From positions 1 to 32,570 of the forward strand of contig CAJUQQ010000020.1 of the NCBI GenBank assembly GCA_910588175.1: DNA of 32,570 bases. Reading direction: 5' to 3'. Below the pieces are notes generated by a model. It saw only the letters and a program-made list of their open reading frames with translations, had not been told where the DNA came from and ran no database searches. A program made the position numbers and the translations under genes. Source of the stretch: an uncultured Oscillibacter sp. (GTDB taxonomy: Bacteria > Bacillota > Clostridia > Oscillospirales > Oscillospiraceae). This document shows, in pieces, positions 7,804-15,280 of the stretch (position 1 is the stretch's first letter; every line of letters starts with the position of its first letter).

Positions 7804-9158
7804 GGCGTCCCCTCCGTCTCGATTTCCTCATCTACGGGGGCGCTGGCCTCCACGTCTTCCGGGGAATTCTCCGTCTCCTCCGGCGGCTCCTCGCCGCCCT
7901 CCCGAATGGTGATCTGAATCTGATAACCGCCGCTGATTCCTATGTCGCCCTTGTTGACCGCGATTTCCGCTGGGACGGAATAGGTCCCGGAGGCGGCGGA
8001 GTAGTCGCTCAGGTCCACCGTCACGGCAATATCCTCCCCGGTGAGGGCAGATACATCCGCCTTTGTGCCGAAAACCTTTACCGGCAGGCTGTCGGTTTGC
8101 AGCTCCACCCGTTTTCCCTCCGGCGGGTTCAGGAAGGAGATGTTCTCGGTTTTCAGCGTGGCGCTGGTCATGTCCTCAAACCGGATGCGCAGAGCCGCCC
8201 GGGTCACGCCGCTCACGTTTGTGCAGCCATCCGGCAGGATGATGGGATAATTGGTCGTCGTGTAGCTATCGGAGGCCTCCGTGCCCAGTTCCGTCAGATC
8301 ATAGCGCCCTAAAACCAGTGCGTCCATGTTCTTCAGCTGAGTAGCGTCGCCGGAAACCGCAATGGTCATCGGTTCAACGCGGTACTCCGTATTCTTGCTG
8401 CGGCGGCCGGGGGACTCAATGAGGTTGACCACCAGCTGGAGTTCCTTGGTGACAAACACCGGCAGAGTGGCCCGGATGTTGTCCGCCGAGGAGTAGATGC
8501 CGGACTTGTCCAAAAGCTTGCCGTTCTCGTCGTAATACTGAATCTCCAGATCCCGGGACACCGTTTCCACCGCGTTGCTGCCGATGTCCAGGGTAACCTT
8601 GGCGTAGCTGATGGGGCTGATATCCTCCTGAAGTCCACGGACCTCCACTTCCGTGTGGGAAAGCTCCACCTGTCCGGCGGAATAGCTCTCCGCCACGTTG
8701 CCCACCAGCTCACAGCTGACATTGATGGTCCGGCTGTACAGCTCGCTGATGTTCACCGTCGCCATACCGAAGCTGGCGCGTTCCCGTTGGATGGCGTTGG
8801 CGTTGTTGGTGAATTTGGGGTTTGTATAGTTGACGCTGTAATTGACCCGCTGTTTTCCGGCGCTGGTCACATCAAACAGACTGGCGGTAACCCAGATCTG
8901 AGAGCGGTCCAGGCTGCAGATATTCCATCGGGTCCCCTTCAGCGTCAAGTCGATGGTGAGGTCTGTGCCCTCCTCCACCAGCATCAGCCCCCGGTCCGTC
9001 AGGGTGCTCTCGTACAAATACTCAATGGGGATATCCAGATACTCCTGGGTCACGGTCTGGCCGCTGCTCAGGTCGACATAGAGCCAGATGCCGCAGGCCA
9101 CCAGGATGGCCAGAAGCAGATAGATGACCCTGCGGCGTCCCGTATTCGCGTTTTCCAC
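7800..9158 (-). CDS. cdaR: YbbR-domain protein, CdaA regulator
   Basis: Membrane-anchored extracytoplasmic protein that modulates CdaA. About 452 residues: a short basic N-terminus, one membrane helix (VIYLLLAILVACGIWLYV), then tandem YbbR-type beta domains outside the cell, and an acidic Glu/Pro-rich tail after about 425. I prefer the GTG at 9158, eight bases after GGAGG; an in-frame GTG at 9167 would overlap cdaA and is the alternative. It directly follows cdaA, as in other Firmicutes, but glmM, which normally comes next, is replaced by the RseC-like gene. Confidence 0.92.
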   Translation of the reverse strand: MENANTGRRRVIYLLLAILVACGIWLYVDLSSGQTVTQEYLDIPIEYLYESTLTDRGLMLVEEGTDLTIDLTLKGTRWNICSLDRSQIWVTASLFDVTSAGKQRVNYSVNYTNPKFTNNANAIQRERASFGMATVNISELYSRTINVSCELVGNVAESYSAGQVELSHTEVEVRGLQEDISPISYAKVTLDIGSNAVETVSRDLEIQYYDENGKLLDKSGIYSSADNIRATLPVFVTKELQLVVNLIESPGRRSKNTEYRVEPMTIAVSGDATQLKNMDALVLGRYDLTELGTEASDSYTTTNYPIILPDGCTNVSGVTRAALRIRFEDMTSATLKTENISFLNPPEGKRVELQTDSLPVKVFGTKADVSALTGEDIAVTVDLSDYSAASGTYSVPAEIAVNKGDIGISGGYQIQITIREGGEEPPEETENSPEDVEASAPVDEEIETEGTP

Positions 9159-9159
9159 C

Positions 9160-10032
9160 TTACGCACCTCCGTCCTTCCTGGAGCGCAGCAGACCCGCCA
9201 GGCTGAATTTCTGCTTATCCGACTCGGTCTCCTCCTGCGGAAGCAGCTCGTTCCGCAGGAGGTTATCCAGGGTCTCCGGCTTCAAATGCCGTTTCAGCAT
9301 TCCGCCGGTGGCCACCGAGATGGAGCCGGTCTCCTCCGACACAATGACCACCACCGCGTCGGAATTTTCACTCATACCGATGCCGGCCCGGTGGCGCATT
9401 CCCAGGTCCCGGGAGAGGTTCACGTTTTTGCTCAGGGGAAGCATACACCCCGCCCCCAGCACCCGCCCGTGACGGACAATCACCGCCCCGTCGTGCATAG
9501 GCGCTTTCACAAAGAAGATGTTTTTCAAAAGCTCGTTGGACACCGCCGCGTCCAGCACCGTGCCGCTGCGGACCATATCGTCCAGCAGAATCTCCCGCTC
9601 AAACACGATCAGTGCGCCGGTGCGGGACTGGGACATCTCGGAGCAGGCCAGAACGGTCTGCTCAATGGTCTGTTCCAATGCGCTGGCGTTCTCCGACCGG
9701 GTGAAAAGGGCCAGAATGCGGCGGCTGCCCATCTCCTCCAGAATCCGGCGAATCTCCGGCTGGAAGAGGATGATCAGGGCCAGCACGCCCACCTCCACCA
9801 TACGGCTGAGGAGATAGTAGATGCCGTTGAGCCCGAACAGGTAGCTCAAAAGCAGCGCCGCCAGGAAAACAAACAATCCCTTCAGGAGGCTGGCGGCCTT
9901 GGTGGTCTGCACCAGTGTCAGCACCTTATAAAGCGCGAACGCCATGATGACAATATCCAGAATGTCCGTTGCCTCAATGGTCAGCAGATACCGGCCGATG
10001 GTGGCAACCAGTTCCGTCAGCGTCACATTCAT
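9160..10032 (-). CDS. cdaA: Diadenylate cyclase CdaA (c-di-AMP synthase)
   Basis: Makes cyclic di-AMP from two ATP at the membrane; c-di-AMP controls potassium/osmolyte balance and wall homeostasis. In its 290 residues, three N-terminal membrane helices (about 23-40, 48-67, 80-92) precede the DAC domain. The DAC signatures DGA (181-183) and RHR (213-215, in GMRHRAGIG) are intact, so it should be active. Its promoter is visible upstream at 10114-10142. It is the first gene of a run of 12 tightly packed genes ending with fmt. Confidence 0.96.
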   Translation of the reverse strand: MNVTLTELVATIGRYLLTIEATDILDIVIMAFALYKVLTLVQTTKAASLLKGLFVFLAALLLSYLFGLNGIYYLLSRMVEVGVLALIILFQPEIRRILEEMGSRRILALFTRSENASALEQTIEQTVLACSEMSQSRTGALIVFEREILLDDMVRSGTVLDAAVSNELLKNIFFVKAPMHDGAVIVRHGRVLGAGCMLPLSKNVNLSRDLGMRHRAGIGMSENSDAVVVIVSEETGSISVATGGMLKRHLKPETLDNLLRNELLPQEETESDKQKFSLAGLLRSRKDGGA

Positions 10033-10057
10033 TTTACATCCTCATCCCTTTCCTCTG

Positions 10058-10076
10058 AGCCGCCGGGCGGGCGGCT
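10058..10076 (-). other. GC-rich hairpin in the cdaA leader
   Basis: Perfect 7-bp inverted repeat AGCCGCC / GGCGGCT with a 5-base loop, between the cdaA promoter and the ribosome binding site in the transcribed leader. No run of T follows, so it is not a standard terminator. It could stabilise the leader or affect translation. No known riboswitch was recognised. Confidence 0.4.
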
Positions 10077-10113
10077 GTCTCCCATGCGGGAAACGTCAGG
10101 TCATGAATACCAT

Positions 10114-10142
10114 ATTATATAGAACTCAGCCGAAAAAAGCAA
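10114..10142 (-). promoter_or_regulatory. Sigma-A-type promoter of the cdaA operon
   Basis: On the minus strand, -35 TTGCTT (10137-10142), a 17-base spacer, and a perfect -10 TATAAT (10114-10119). Transcription would start near 10107, giving a leader of about 75 bases before the cdaA ATG. This is the best promoter seen upstream of the 12-gene run. Confidence 0.8.
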
Positions 10143-10173
10143 GGTAAACCAAGGGAAATTTACTGGAAAATTC

Positions 10174-10195
10174 ACGGTCTGTTCAGAAAGACCGT
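10174..10195 (-). terminator. Weak terminator overlapping the 3' end of the desulfurase gene
   Basis: Inverted repeat ACGGTCT / AGACCGT (7 bp, 8-base loop) spans the stop codon of the aminotransferase gene and is followed on the minus strand by GAATTTTCC. The T-tract is short, so readthrough into cdaA is possible. Confidence 0.45.
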
Positions 10196-11316
10196 CCCAG
10201 CACCCCTCGAATCGCCCGGAGCAGCCGGGCAACCTCCTCCGTCGTGTTGAAATCGGAGAAACTGATCCGGACCGTTCCGGTTTCCAAAGTTCCCGCCGTG
10301 CGGTGGGCGTAGGGCGCGCATTGGATGCCCGCCCGAACGGCAATACCCCGCTCTGCCAGAGCCGAGCCGATGGTTTCCACATCCAATCCCCGCGCCGTCA
10401 GGGACAATACGCCGGCTTGATTCCGCAGAGCCGGCGAAGCGTAGATCCGCAGGTTCGGCAGGCCCTCCAGCCCTTGGATGGTCAGCTTGGCCAGGTGCTT
10501 TTCATGGTCCAAGATTTTATCAATGCCGCCCCGGTGGACATAGCGGATGCCCGCCAGAAGCCCCGCAATTCCAGGCATGTTCAGAGTCCCGGCTTCCAGC
10601 CGGTCCGGCAGAAAGTCCGGCATCTGCTGCTGAATGGACCGGCTGCCGGTGCCGCCCTCCAGCAGCGTTCGGGTTGCAATCTCCTCACCGCAGAGCAGCA
10701 CGCCGGTGCCCTGAGGGCCATAGAGCCCCTTATGGCCCGGCATGGCGGCAAAAGCCGCGCCCAGGGCCTTCATATTCAAGGGCAGTGTTCCGGCGGATTG
10801 GGAAGCGTCGATGATAAAGGGCACGCCCCGGCTCCGGCAAAGCTTCGCGATTTCCTCCACCGGCTGAATGAAGCCGAACACGTTGGAGACATGACTGCAA
10901 ATAACAGCGTGGGTATCAGGCGTGATGAGACGCGCAAAGGCCGCCGTTACCGCCTCCGGCTCAAAGAGCGGGGCGGCGGCAACAGAGATTTTCGCCTTCA
11001 GCGCCTCCAGGGGCCGGGTGACGGCATTGTGCTCGTAGCCGGAGACCACCGCCTTTCCTCCCGGGGGAACCAAACTCTTGATCGCGATATTCAAGGCGTG
11101 GGTGGCGTTCAGCGTAAACACCACCTGCTCCGGATTCTCCAGGCCGAACATATCCGCCAGCTCCGTCCGGCATTGAAAGGCCGTGTCGGCGGCCCGGGCG
11201 GCGGCGGGATAGCCTCCCCGGCCAGGGGAGCTCATAGAGGCCAGGGCCTCCCACATGGCGGCGGCGACGGAAGCGGGCTTTTGAAAGCTGGTGGCGGCGC
11301 TGTCAAAGTAGATCAT
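10183..11316 (-). CDS. Class V aminotransferase / cysteine desulfurase-like protein (EF2568 type)
   Basis: A PLP-dependent enzyme of 377 residues that likely removes sulfur (or selenium) from cysteine or selenocysteine. The PLP lysine is Lys196 in MPGHKGLYGPQGTG, His96 stacks on the cofactor (GYEHNAV), and Asp170 is the PLP-nitrogen ligand. The persulfide-forming cysteine is present as Cys333 in RAGIQCAPYAH. The subfamily resembles TIGR01977 (EF2568), which is associated with selenium-dependent molybdenum hydroxylase genes, rather than IscS/NifS. It overlaps its DUF3343 neighbour by four bases, the usual pairing. No selenium gene (selD, yqeB, yqeC) is in the window, so the acceptor is unknown. 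Confidence 0.88.
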   Translation of the reverse strand: MIYFDSAATSFQKPASVAAAMWEALASMSSPGRGGYPAAARAADTAFQCRTELADMFGLENPEQVVFTLNATHALNIAIKSLVPPGGKAVVSGYEHNAVTRPLEALKAKISVAAAPLFEPEAVTAAFARLITPDTHAVICSHVSNVFGFIQPVEEIAKLCRSRGVPFIIDASQSAGTLPLNMKALGAAFAAMPGHKGLYGPQGTGVLLCGEEIATRTLLEGGTGSRSIQQQMPDFLPDRLEAGTLNMPGIAGLLAGIRYVHRGGIDKILDHEKHLAKLTIQGLEGLPNLRIYASPALRNQAGVLSLTARGLDVETIGSALAERGIAVRAGIQCAPYAHRTAGTLETGTVRISFSDFNTTEEVARLLRAIRGVLGRSF

Positions 11317-11564
11317 GCCTCCACCTCCTGATACTGTCCCTGCTGGTAAAGAAATATCTGAACGGGGTTCAAGCCGTCCCTGTGGAGGGCGGTCAAAACC
11401 TCCGGCAAAACAGAAACCGCTACACGCACGGCGTAGGCGCAGCCCAAGTCCGTCAGGTCTCTGGGAGGCCGAAAAATCTGGCAGCGGACGCCCGCCCGGC
11501 TCAGGGATTTCTGCATCCGCTGGGCATAGGTTACGGAGCGGGCAAGGATGATATAGTGCTCCAC
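11313..11564 (-). CDS. DUF3343 putative Se/S carrier protein
   Basis: Small protein of 83 residues from the GTG at 11564, which lies seven bases after AGGAGG; an earlier in-frame GTG at 11570 is too close to the Shine-Dalgarno. The family pattern is visible: HYIILARSVTYAQRMQKSL at the N-terminus, and a Cys in the motif DLGCAYAVRV, which may carry persulfide or selenide. DUF3343 proteins are described as putative Se/S carriers and often sit next to the EF2568-type desulfurase, as here with a 4-base overlap. The carrier function is from family context and is not shown by the sequence alone. Confidence 0.82.
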   Translation of the reverse strand: MEHYIILARSVTYAQRMQKSLSRAGVRCQIFRPPRDLTDLGCAYAVRVAVSVLPEVLTALHRDGLNPVQIFLYQQGQYQEVEA

Positions 11565-11586
11565 AAACACTCCTCCTTTCTCTCCT

Positions 11587-11615
11587 ATTCTATGGTATTT
11601 CGAGAGAAAGGTGCC
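11587..11615 (-). promoter_or_regulatory. Possible sigma-E-like promoter before the DUF3343 gene
   Basis: Minus strand: GGCACCTT (11608-11615), 13 bases, CATAGAAT (11587-11594). By my recollection of the Bacillus sigma-E consensus (GKCATATT, 13-15 bases, CATACAMT), 6/8 and 7/8 positions match. A weak sigma-A reading (TAGAAT as -10) is also possible. Start of transcription would be about 15 bases before the RBS. Confidence 0.35.
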
Positions 11616-11663
11616 AGGGGACCGGAGCGTGAAAACGCCCCGCCGGAGGCGGAGCGTAAAATG

Positions 11664-11810
11664 CTATTGGAAGTATATGAGCCTTGTGGAAGAACAGCCG
11701 CGCAGGCAAACCTGCCGGACTTCCCTCAGAGCTTCGTTCTCAAACCCTACGGTAATCCGGTCCCGGAGATAACCGCCGCAGACCAATCCGTTGAATAGAG
11801 TGATATACAA
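11664..11810 (-). CDS. Possible 48-residue small protein after ispF (TTG start)
   Basis: Begins at TTG 11810 with AGAGG about eight bases upstream, inside the ispF stop region, so it could be translationally coupled to ispF. The product, starting MYITLFNGLVCGGYLRDR and including ITVGFENEALREVRQVC, has three Cys and a protein-like composition. The same frame stays open and protein-like further upstream into the end of ispF without an ATG, so it could instead be the remnant of a larger gene or a frameshifted tail. I do not recognise a family. The rest of the 251-base gap, 11616-11663, shows nothing clear apart from a short GC hairpin (CCGCC/GGCGG near 11640-11652). Confidence 0.35.
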   Translation of the reverse strand: MYITLFNGLVCGGYLRDRITVGFENEALREVRQVCLRGCSSTRLIYFQ

Positions 11811-11821
11811 CGCATGGTCCT

Positions 11822-12340
11822 CTATTTCCCAGGTAGCCCGTTGGAATATGGAATCCGCTCCTTCTTCTCCAGCAGCACCACGGCGTGAGCCGCCATGCCG
11901 GAGCCATCCCCGGTGAACCCAAGCCCCTCCTCGGTAGTGGCTTTAACATTGACCTGTTCCGCCTCAATTCCCAGAGCGGAGGCAATGTTCATCGCCATTT
12001 GAGCCTTGTAAGGGGCAAGCTTCGGCGCCTGGGCCAGCAGCGTGGCATCCATGTTTACCACGGAAAAGGCCTTCTCTTCCAAGAGAAGACCCACTTCCCT
12101 CAGCAGTTTCAGGCTGGAAATTCCTTTATAAGCCGGGTCTGTATCCGGGAACAGTTTCCCGATGTCCCCCAGCCGGGCCGCCCCCGCCAGGGCATCCATA
12201 ACGGCGTGGACCAGCACGTCGGCGTCGGAGTGGCCCAAAAGACCCTTTTCCCAGGGAATTTCCACGCCGCCTAAAATCAGCTTCCGCCCCGGCGTCAGGC
12301 GGTGAACGTCGTAGCCATGGCCTACCCGCAGATTTGTCAT
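11822..12340 (-). CDS. ispF: 2-C-methyl-D-erythritol 2,4-cyclodiphosphate synthase
   Basis: Cyclises CDP-ME-2-phosphate in the MEP isoprenoid pathway. The zinc site DVH is Asp11 and His13 (in RVGHGYDVHRL) with His45 (DVLVHAVMDAL), and LFPDTDPAYKG and VNVKATTEEGLGFTGDGSGMAAHAV are the family motifs. At 172 residues it is about a dozen longer than usual, because of a tail after VVLLEKKERIPYS. That tail may reflect a small indel near the 3' end (see the neighbouring small ORF). The ATG overlaps the ispD stop by four bases. Confidence 0.96.
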   Translation of the reverse strand: MTNLRVGHGYDVHRLTPGRKLILGGVEIPWEKGLLGHSDADVLVHAVMDALAGAARLGDIGKLFPDTDPAYKGISSLKLLREVGLLLEEKAFSVVNMDATLLAQAPKLAPYKAQMAMNIASALGIEAEQVNVKATTEEGLGFTGDGSGMAAHAVVLLEKKERIPYSNGLPGK

Positions 12341-13068
12341 CGTCCTTCCTCCCGGGCCCTCACAATGGCCTCCGCCAGAATCAGATCCGCCGGCGTGGTG
12401 ATTTTCAGGTTTTCTTCCTCGCCCTCTACCAGGAAAACCATCTTTCCCAGCCGCTCCACGGCGGAGGCGTCGTCGGTGACGGGAGCGCCCTGCTCCAAAG
12501 CGGACTGGAGGGCGGCTTTCAATAGGCTGGCCTCAAAGACCTGAGGCGTTTGAACGGCCCGGAGCCGCTCCCGGTCCAGGGTCTCCTCCACCCCGCCGTC
12601 CTTTCGGACGGCCTTGACGGTATCTTTCACCGCCACGGCGGGAGCGGCGGCGGAACAGCGGGCGGCGGCGGACACTACCCGGTCGACAAGCTCCGGCGTC
12701 ACCAGGGGGCGGGCGCCGTCCTGCACCGCCAGCAGTTCTATTTCCGGCGACGCCTCCAGCGCCGCCAGCAGCACGGAGAGGACCCGGTTTTCCCCGCCCC
12801 GGATTACCTTTGCGCACTTCGTCAGCCCATAGGTCCGGCAGAGCTGGGAGATCTCCAAAATGTCCTCCTCCCGGGCGGCGACGACAATCTCGTCCACGCT
12901 TCCGGCCACTTGAAGAGCCGCCAGCGTCCGCACCAGCACCGGCACGCCCTCCAAGGGCTGGAGCAGCTTGTTCACACCGCCCATCCGGGAGGAGCTTCCC
13001 GCCGCCGCCACCAAGGCCGCGCAGTGGGGCCTCCGGATTTCCCGCGCTTTTTTGAAAAACGACAGCAT
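12337..13068 (-). CDS. ispD: 2-C-methyl-D-erythritol 4-phosphate cytidylyltransferase
   Basis: Joins MEP to CTP in the third MEP-pathway step. The 243-residue protein has the nucleotide-binding start AALVAAAGSSSRMGG, the segment LAVQDGARPLVTP with the metal-binding Asp, and DTVKAV and AVQTPQVFE as expected. I chose the ATG at 13068 because GGAGAGG lies nine bases upstream; the ATG at 13077 is closer to that site, and the frame is open to 13146 inside carD. An N-terminal extension of about 18 residues (MLSFFKKAREIRRPHC) precedes the core. It follows carD by 22 bases and overlaps ispF. Confidence 0.95.
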   Translation of the reverse strand: MLSFFKKAREIRRPHCAALVAAAGSSSRMGGVNKLLQPLEGVPVLVRTLAALQVAGSVDEIVVAAREEDILEISQLCRTYGLTKCAKVIRGGENRVLSVLLAALEASPEIELLAVQDGARPLVTPELVDRVVSAAARCSAAAPAVAVKDTVKAVRKDGGVEETLDRERLRAVQTPQVFEASLLKAALQSALEQGAPVTDDASAVERLGKMVFLVEGEEENLKITTPADLILAEAIVRAREEGR

Positions 13069-13090
13069 CGCAAACATCCTCTCCGCCCGG

Positions 13091-13588
13091 CTACTGCGGC
13101 ACCGGCGCTTTCTGCATGACGGCATAATCCAACCGCGCCTCCGCATCCTGGTAGGCGCAGCCCTCCACCAGCGCGATCTCCGAGACGATAATCTGCTTCG
13201 CGCTGTGTAGCATCTTCCGCTCCCCCGTGGAAAGCCCCCGGCGGGATTCCCGCCGCATCAGGCCTTTGACCACCCGGGCCACCTCATTAAGGTCCCCGCT
13301 TTTCAGCCGGAGGAGGTTTTCCTGATAACGCTTGTTCCAATTGGCGCTGGACTGCACCTCCAACGCGGGAATACCGGCGAAAAACGCCTTTGCCTCCGTT
13401 GGAGAGATGATGGACCGGATCCCGATGGCCTGACAGTTGGCAGTGGGTATTTTCAGAATCAAGCCGCCTACCGGCATTTTGAACACGTAATACTCCTGCG
13501 TTGTGCCCGCTACCTTTTCCTTGATCACATCATCAATGACACCTGCCCCGTGCATGGGATGCACGATCAGGTCCCCGATTTGAAACAT
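13091..13588 (-). CDS. carD: CarD family transcriptional regulator
   Basis: RNA-polymerase-binding regulator of 165 residues. The N-terminal RNAP-interacting Tudor-like domain begins MFQIGDLIVHPMHGAGVI, and GGLILKIPTANCQAIGIRSI follows. The helical C-terminal DNA-contact domain carries SANWNKRYQENLLRLKSGD and RRGLSTGERKMLHSAKQI. The ATG at 13588 has AAAGGGG upstream; the frame is open to 13681 but the extra residues have no family resemblance. In other bacteria CarD stabilises open complexes, notably at rRNA promoters. It leads the carD-ispD-ispF unit, an arrangement seen in other Firmicutes. An unusual tandem repeat lies 51 bases upstream. Confidence 0.95.
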   Translation of the reverse strand: MFQIGDLIVHPMHGAGVIDDVIKEKVAGTTQEYYVFKMPVGGLILKIPTANCQAIGIRSIISPTEAKAFFAGIPALEVQSSANWNKRYQENLLRLKSGDLNEVARVVKGLMRRESRRGLSTGERKMLHSAKQIIVSEIALVEGCAYQDAEARLDYAVMQKAPVPQ

Positions 13589-13638
13589 GGACACCCCTTT
13601 CTCTGTCGCGGCCTCTGCCGCTGTGTAATCTGCCTCTT

Positions 13639-13695
13639 GATTCACTGAATTCCATGCTGGTTCACGTTCCGTGCTGATCACTCTGATTCCATGCT
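13639..13695. repeat. Three contiguous degenerate direct repeats upstream of carD
   Basis: Read on the plus strand, three units join end to end: GATTCACTGAATTCCATGCT (13639-13658), GGTTCACGTTCCGTGCT (13659-13675) and GATCACTCTGATTCCATGCT (13676-13695). Each ends in TCCRTGCT, and each begins G(A/G)T(T)CAC. The middle unit is three bases shorter. They lie in the 195-base gap between but and carD and could be a regulator-binding array or a decayed short tandem duplication. I see no convincing promoter or terminator in this gap. Confidence 0.7.
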
Positions 13696-13783
13696 AAAGA
13701 CTGGCCCTGGGAAGGGACTGCTGTCCAACGAAGTTCCGGCGAGACAAACACCACACAGCAGAGGCCCCGCAGAGAGCGGCGGC

Positions 13784-15130
13784 TCAGCGCTTGTTCGAGC
13801 GCCTCCAGATGTGCATCTTCTCCGCCTCGGCGATGAGCTCCTCCCGGAACTGGGGATGCGCCAAGCCAATCAGGCCCTCCGCCCGCTCCCAGGTGGACTT
13901 GCCCTTGACGTTGAATTTGCCGTATTCCGTCACGATCCAATGGAGATTCGTGCGGGTGGCGGTGACGACGGAGCCCTCCACCAAGGTGGGCCGGATGCGG
14001 GATTTCAGCTGACCGGACTTCTTATCCATGAAGGAGGAGGAACAGCAGATGAAGCTCTTGCCGCCCTTGGCCAGGTATGCGCCCATGACGAAGTCCTGCT
14101 GTCCGCCGGCGCCGGAAATGTGGTTGATGCCGGAGGACTCGGAGGACACCTGTCCATAGAGGTCGATGTCAACCGCGCCGTTGATGGAGGTGAATTTGTC
14201 GATCTGAGATACCCGGGCAATGTCGTTGACATAGCTGACCGGCGCGGCCATGCACCCGGGGTTGTTGTTCAGGAAATCATAGAGCTTCTGGGTTCCGGCG
14301 GCAAAGGCATAGGTCTGCCGGCCCCGGTCAAAGGGCTTGCACGCGCCGGTAATCCGGCCTGCCATGGACATGTCCACAAAAGCGTCCACGTACATCTCGG
14401 TGTGAACGCCCAGGTCCTTCAAATCGGATTCGGCGATCATCTTGCCGATGGCGCTGGGCATGGAGCCGATGCCCAGCTGGAGGCACGCGCCATCCTCGAT
14501 CTCCGGCACCACCAGGTTGGCCACAGCCAGGTCGACCTCGGACGCAGCGGAGGCCCCGCCCAGAATCTCCATGGGGGGATTCTCCCCTTCCACGACCATG
14601 GCAACATCGTCAATGTGAATCCAGTTTTCCACGCCGCCCAGGCAAACAGGCATGTTCCGGTTGACCTCGACAATCACCGTCTTGGCGCACTCGCACACGG
14701 CTTTCAGATGAGAGCCTCCGGGGCCGAAGTTGAAGTAACCATGCTCATCCATGGGAGCCACCTGGAACATGGCCACGTCCAGGGTCTTGATGCAGTTCCG
14801 GTAATAACCCGGCAGCTCGGAGTAGCGCAGGGGGATATAGTACGCAAAGCCTTCCTTGATGGCCTTCCGCTCAATGCCGCTCATATGCCAGGAGTTCCAG
14901 GCAAAGTGTTCGGCGGCTTCGGGCACGTCGAAGATGGCGGGACGGCGGGTCAGAATGCCGCCCCGGATGTTTACGTCCTTCAGTTCTCCCATCCGGGCGG
15001 CCAGGGCCTTGTCCAGGGCGTTGGGAGAGCAGACCGTCCAGCCATAATCCAGCCAGTCACCGGACTTGACAACCTTGACCGCCTCCCCGGCAGTGGTAAG
15101 TTTCTGACGGTATTTCTCCTGATAGCTCAT
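13784..15130 (-). CDS. but: Butyryl-CoA:acetate CoA-transferase
   Basis: Moves CoA from butyryl-CoA to acetate, the last step of butyrate formation in many gut Clostridia. The 448-residue length matches the family. Features seen: SGDWLDYGW near the start, WNSWHMSGIERKAI at 79-91, the CoA-site loop LQLGIGSMPSAIG at 218-230, Glu245 in GVHTEMYVD as the likely catalytic glutamate by analogy with 4-hydroxybutyrate CoA-transferase, and DLYGQVSSESSG near 323-334. The ATG at 15130 is seven bases after GGAGG; the in-frame ATG at 15145 would include the RBS. It is a single-gene unit with its own strong promoter. Related 4-hydroxybutyrate and propionyl/butyryl transferases are the alternatives. Confidence 0.9.
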   Translation of the reverse strand: MSYQEKYRQKLTTAGEAVKVVKSGDWLDYGWTVCSPNALDKALAARMGELKDVNIRGGILTRRPAIFDVPEAAEHFAWNSWHMSGIERKAIKEGFAYYIPLRYSELPGYYRNCIKTLDVAMFQVAPMDEHGYFNFGPGGSHLKAVCECAKTVIVEVNRNMPVCLGGVENWIHIDDVAMVVEGENPPMEILGGASAASEVDLAVANLVVPEIEDGACLQLGIGSMPSAIGKMIAESDLKDLGVHTEMYVDAFVDMSMAGRITGACKPFDRGRQTYAFAAGTQKLYDFLNNNPGCMAAPVSYVNDIARVSQIDKFTSINGAVDIDLYGQVSSESSGINHISGAGGQQDFVMGAYLAKGGKSFICCSSSFMDKKSGQLKSRIRPTLVEGSVVTATRTNLHWIVTEYGKFNVKGKSTWERAEGLIGLAHPQFREELIAEAEKMHIWRRSNKR

Positions 15131-15214
15131 AATTGATTCCTCCATATGTATTGATGTACAGTCTCTCCGCCAAGCGCGAAGGGTATTTTTTGCAGCATGA
15201 CACCTATGTTCAAT

Positions 15215-15243
15215 AGTATATCATTCTTTGGAAAATATTGCAA
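15215..15243 (-). promoter_or_regulatory. Strong sigma-A promoter of but
   Basis: Minus strand: -35 TTGCAA (15238-15243), 17-base spacer, -10 TATACT (15215-15220) with an extended TGA just upstream (TGATATACT). It gives a leader of about 78 bases before the but start and lies in an AT-rich island in a GC-rich region. It is one of the best promoters in the window, fitting high expression. Confidence 0.85.
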
Positions 15244-15280
15244 CGCCAAAACGTGAAAAAAATAACATGTTTTTCAAGAA

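Noticed and set aside
10058..10076. cdaA leader hairpin as a terminator or riboswitch
   Set aside because: No T-tract and no known riboswitch core; kept only as an unexplained structure.
11592..11798. 68-codon plus-strand ORF in the gap between the DUF3343 gene and ispF
   Set aside because: No RBS, overlaps the likely minus-strand promoter, and composition is not convincing. The minus-strand frame is better supported.
13691..15136. 481-codon plus-strand frame opposite but
   Set aside because: A shadow of the CoA-transferase gene; composition is antisense-like and there is no RBS.
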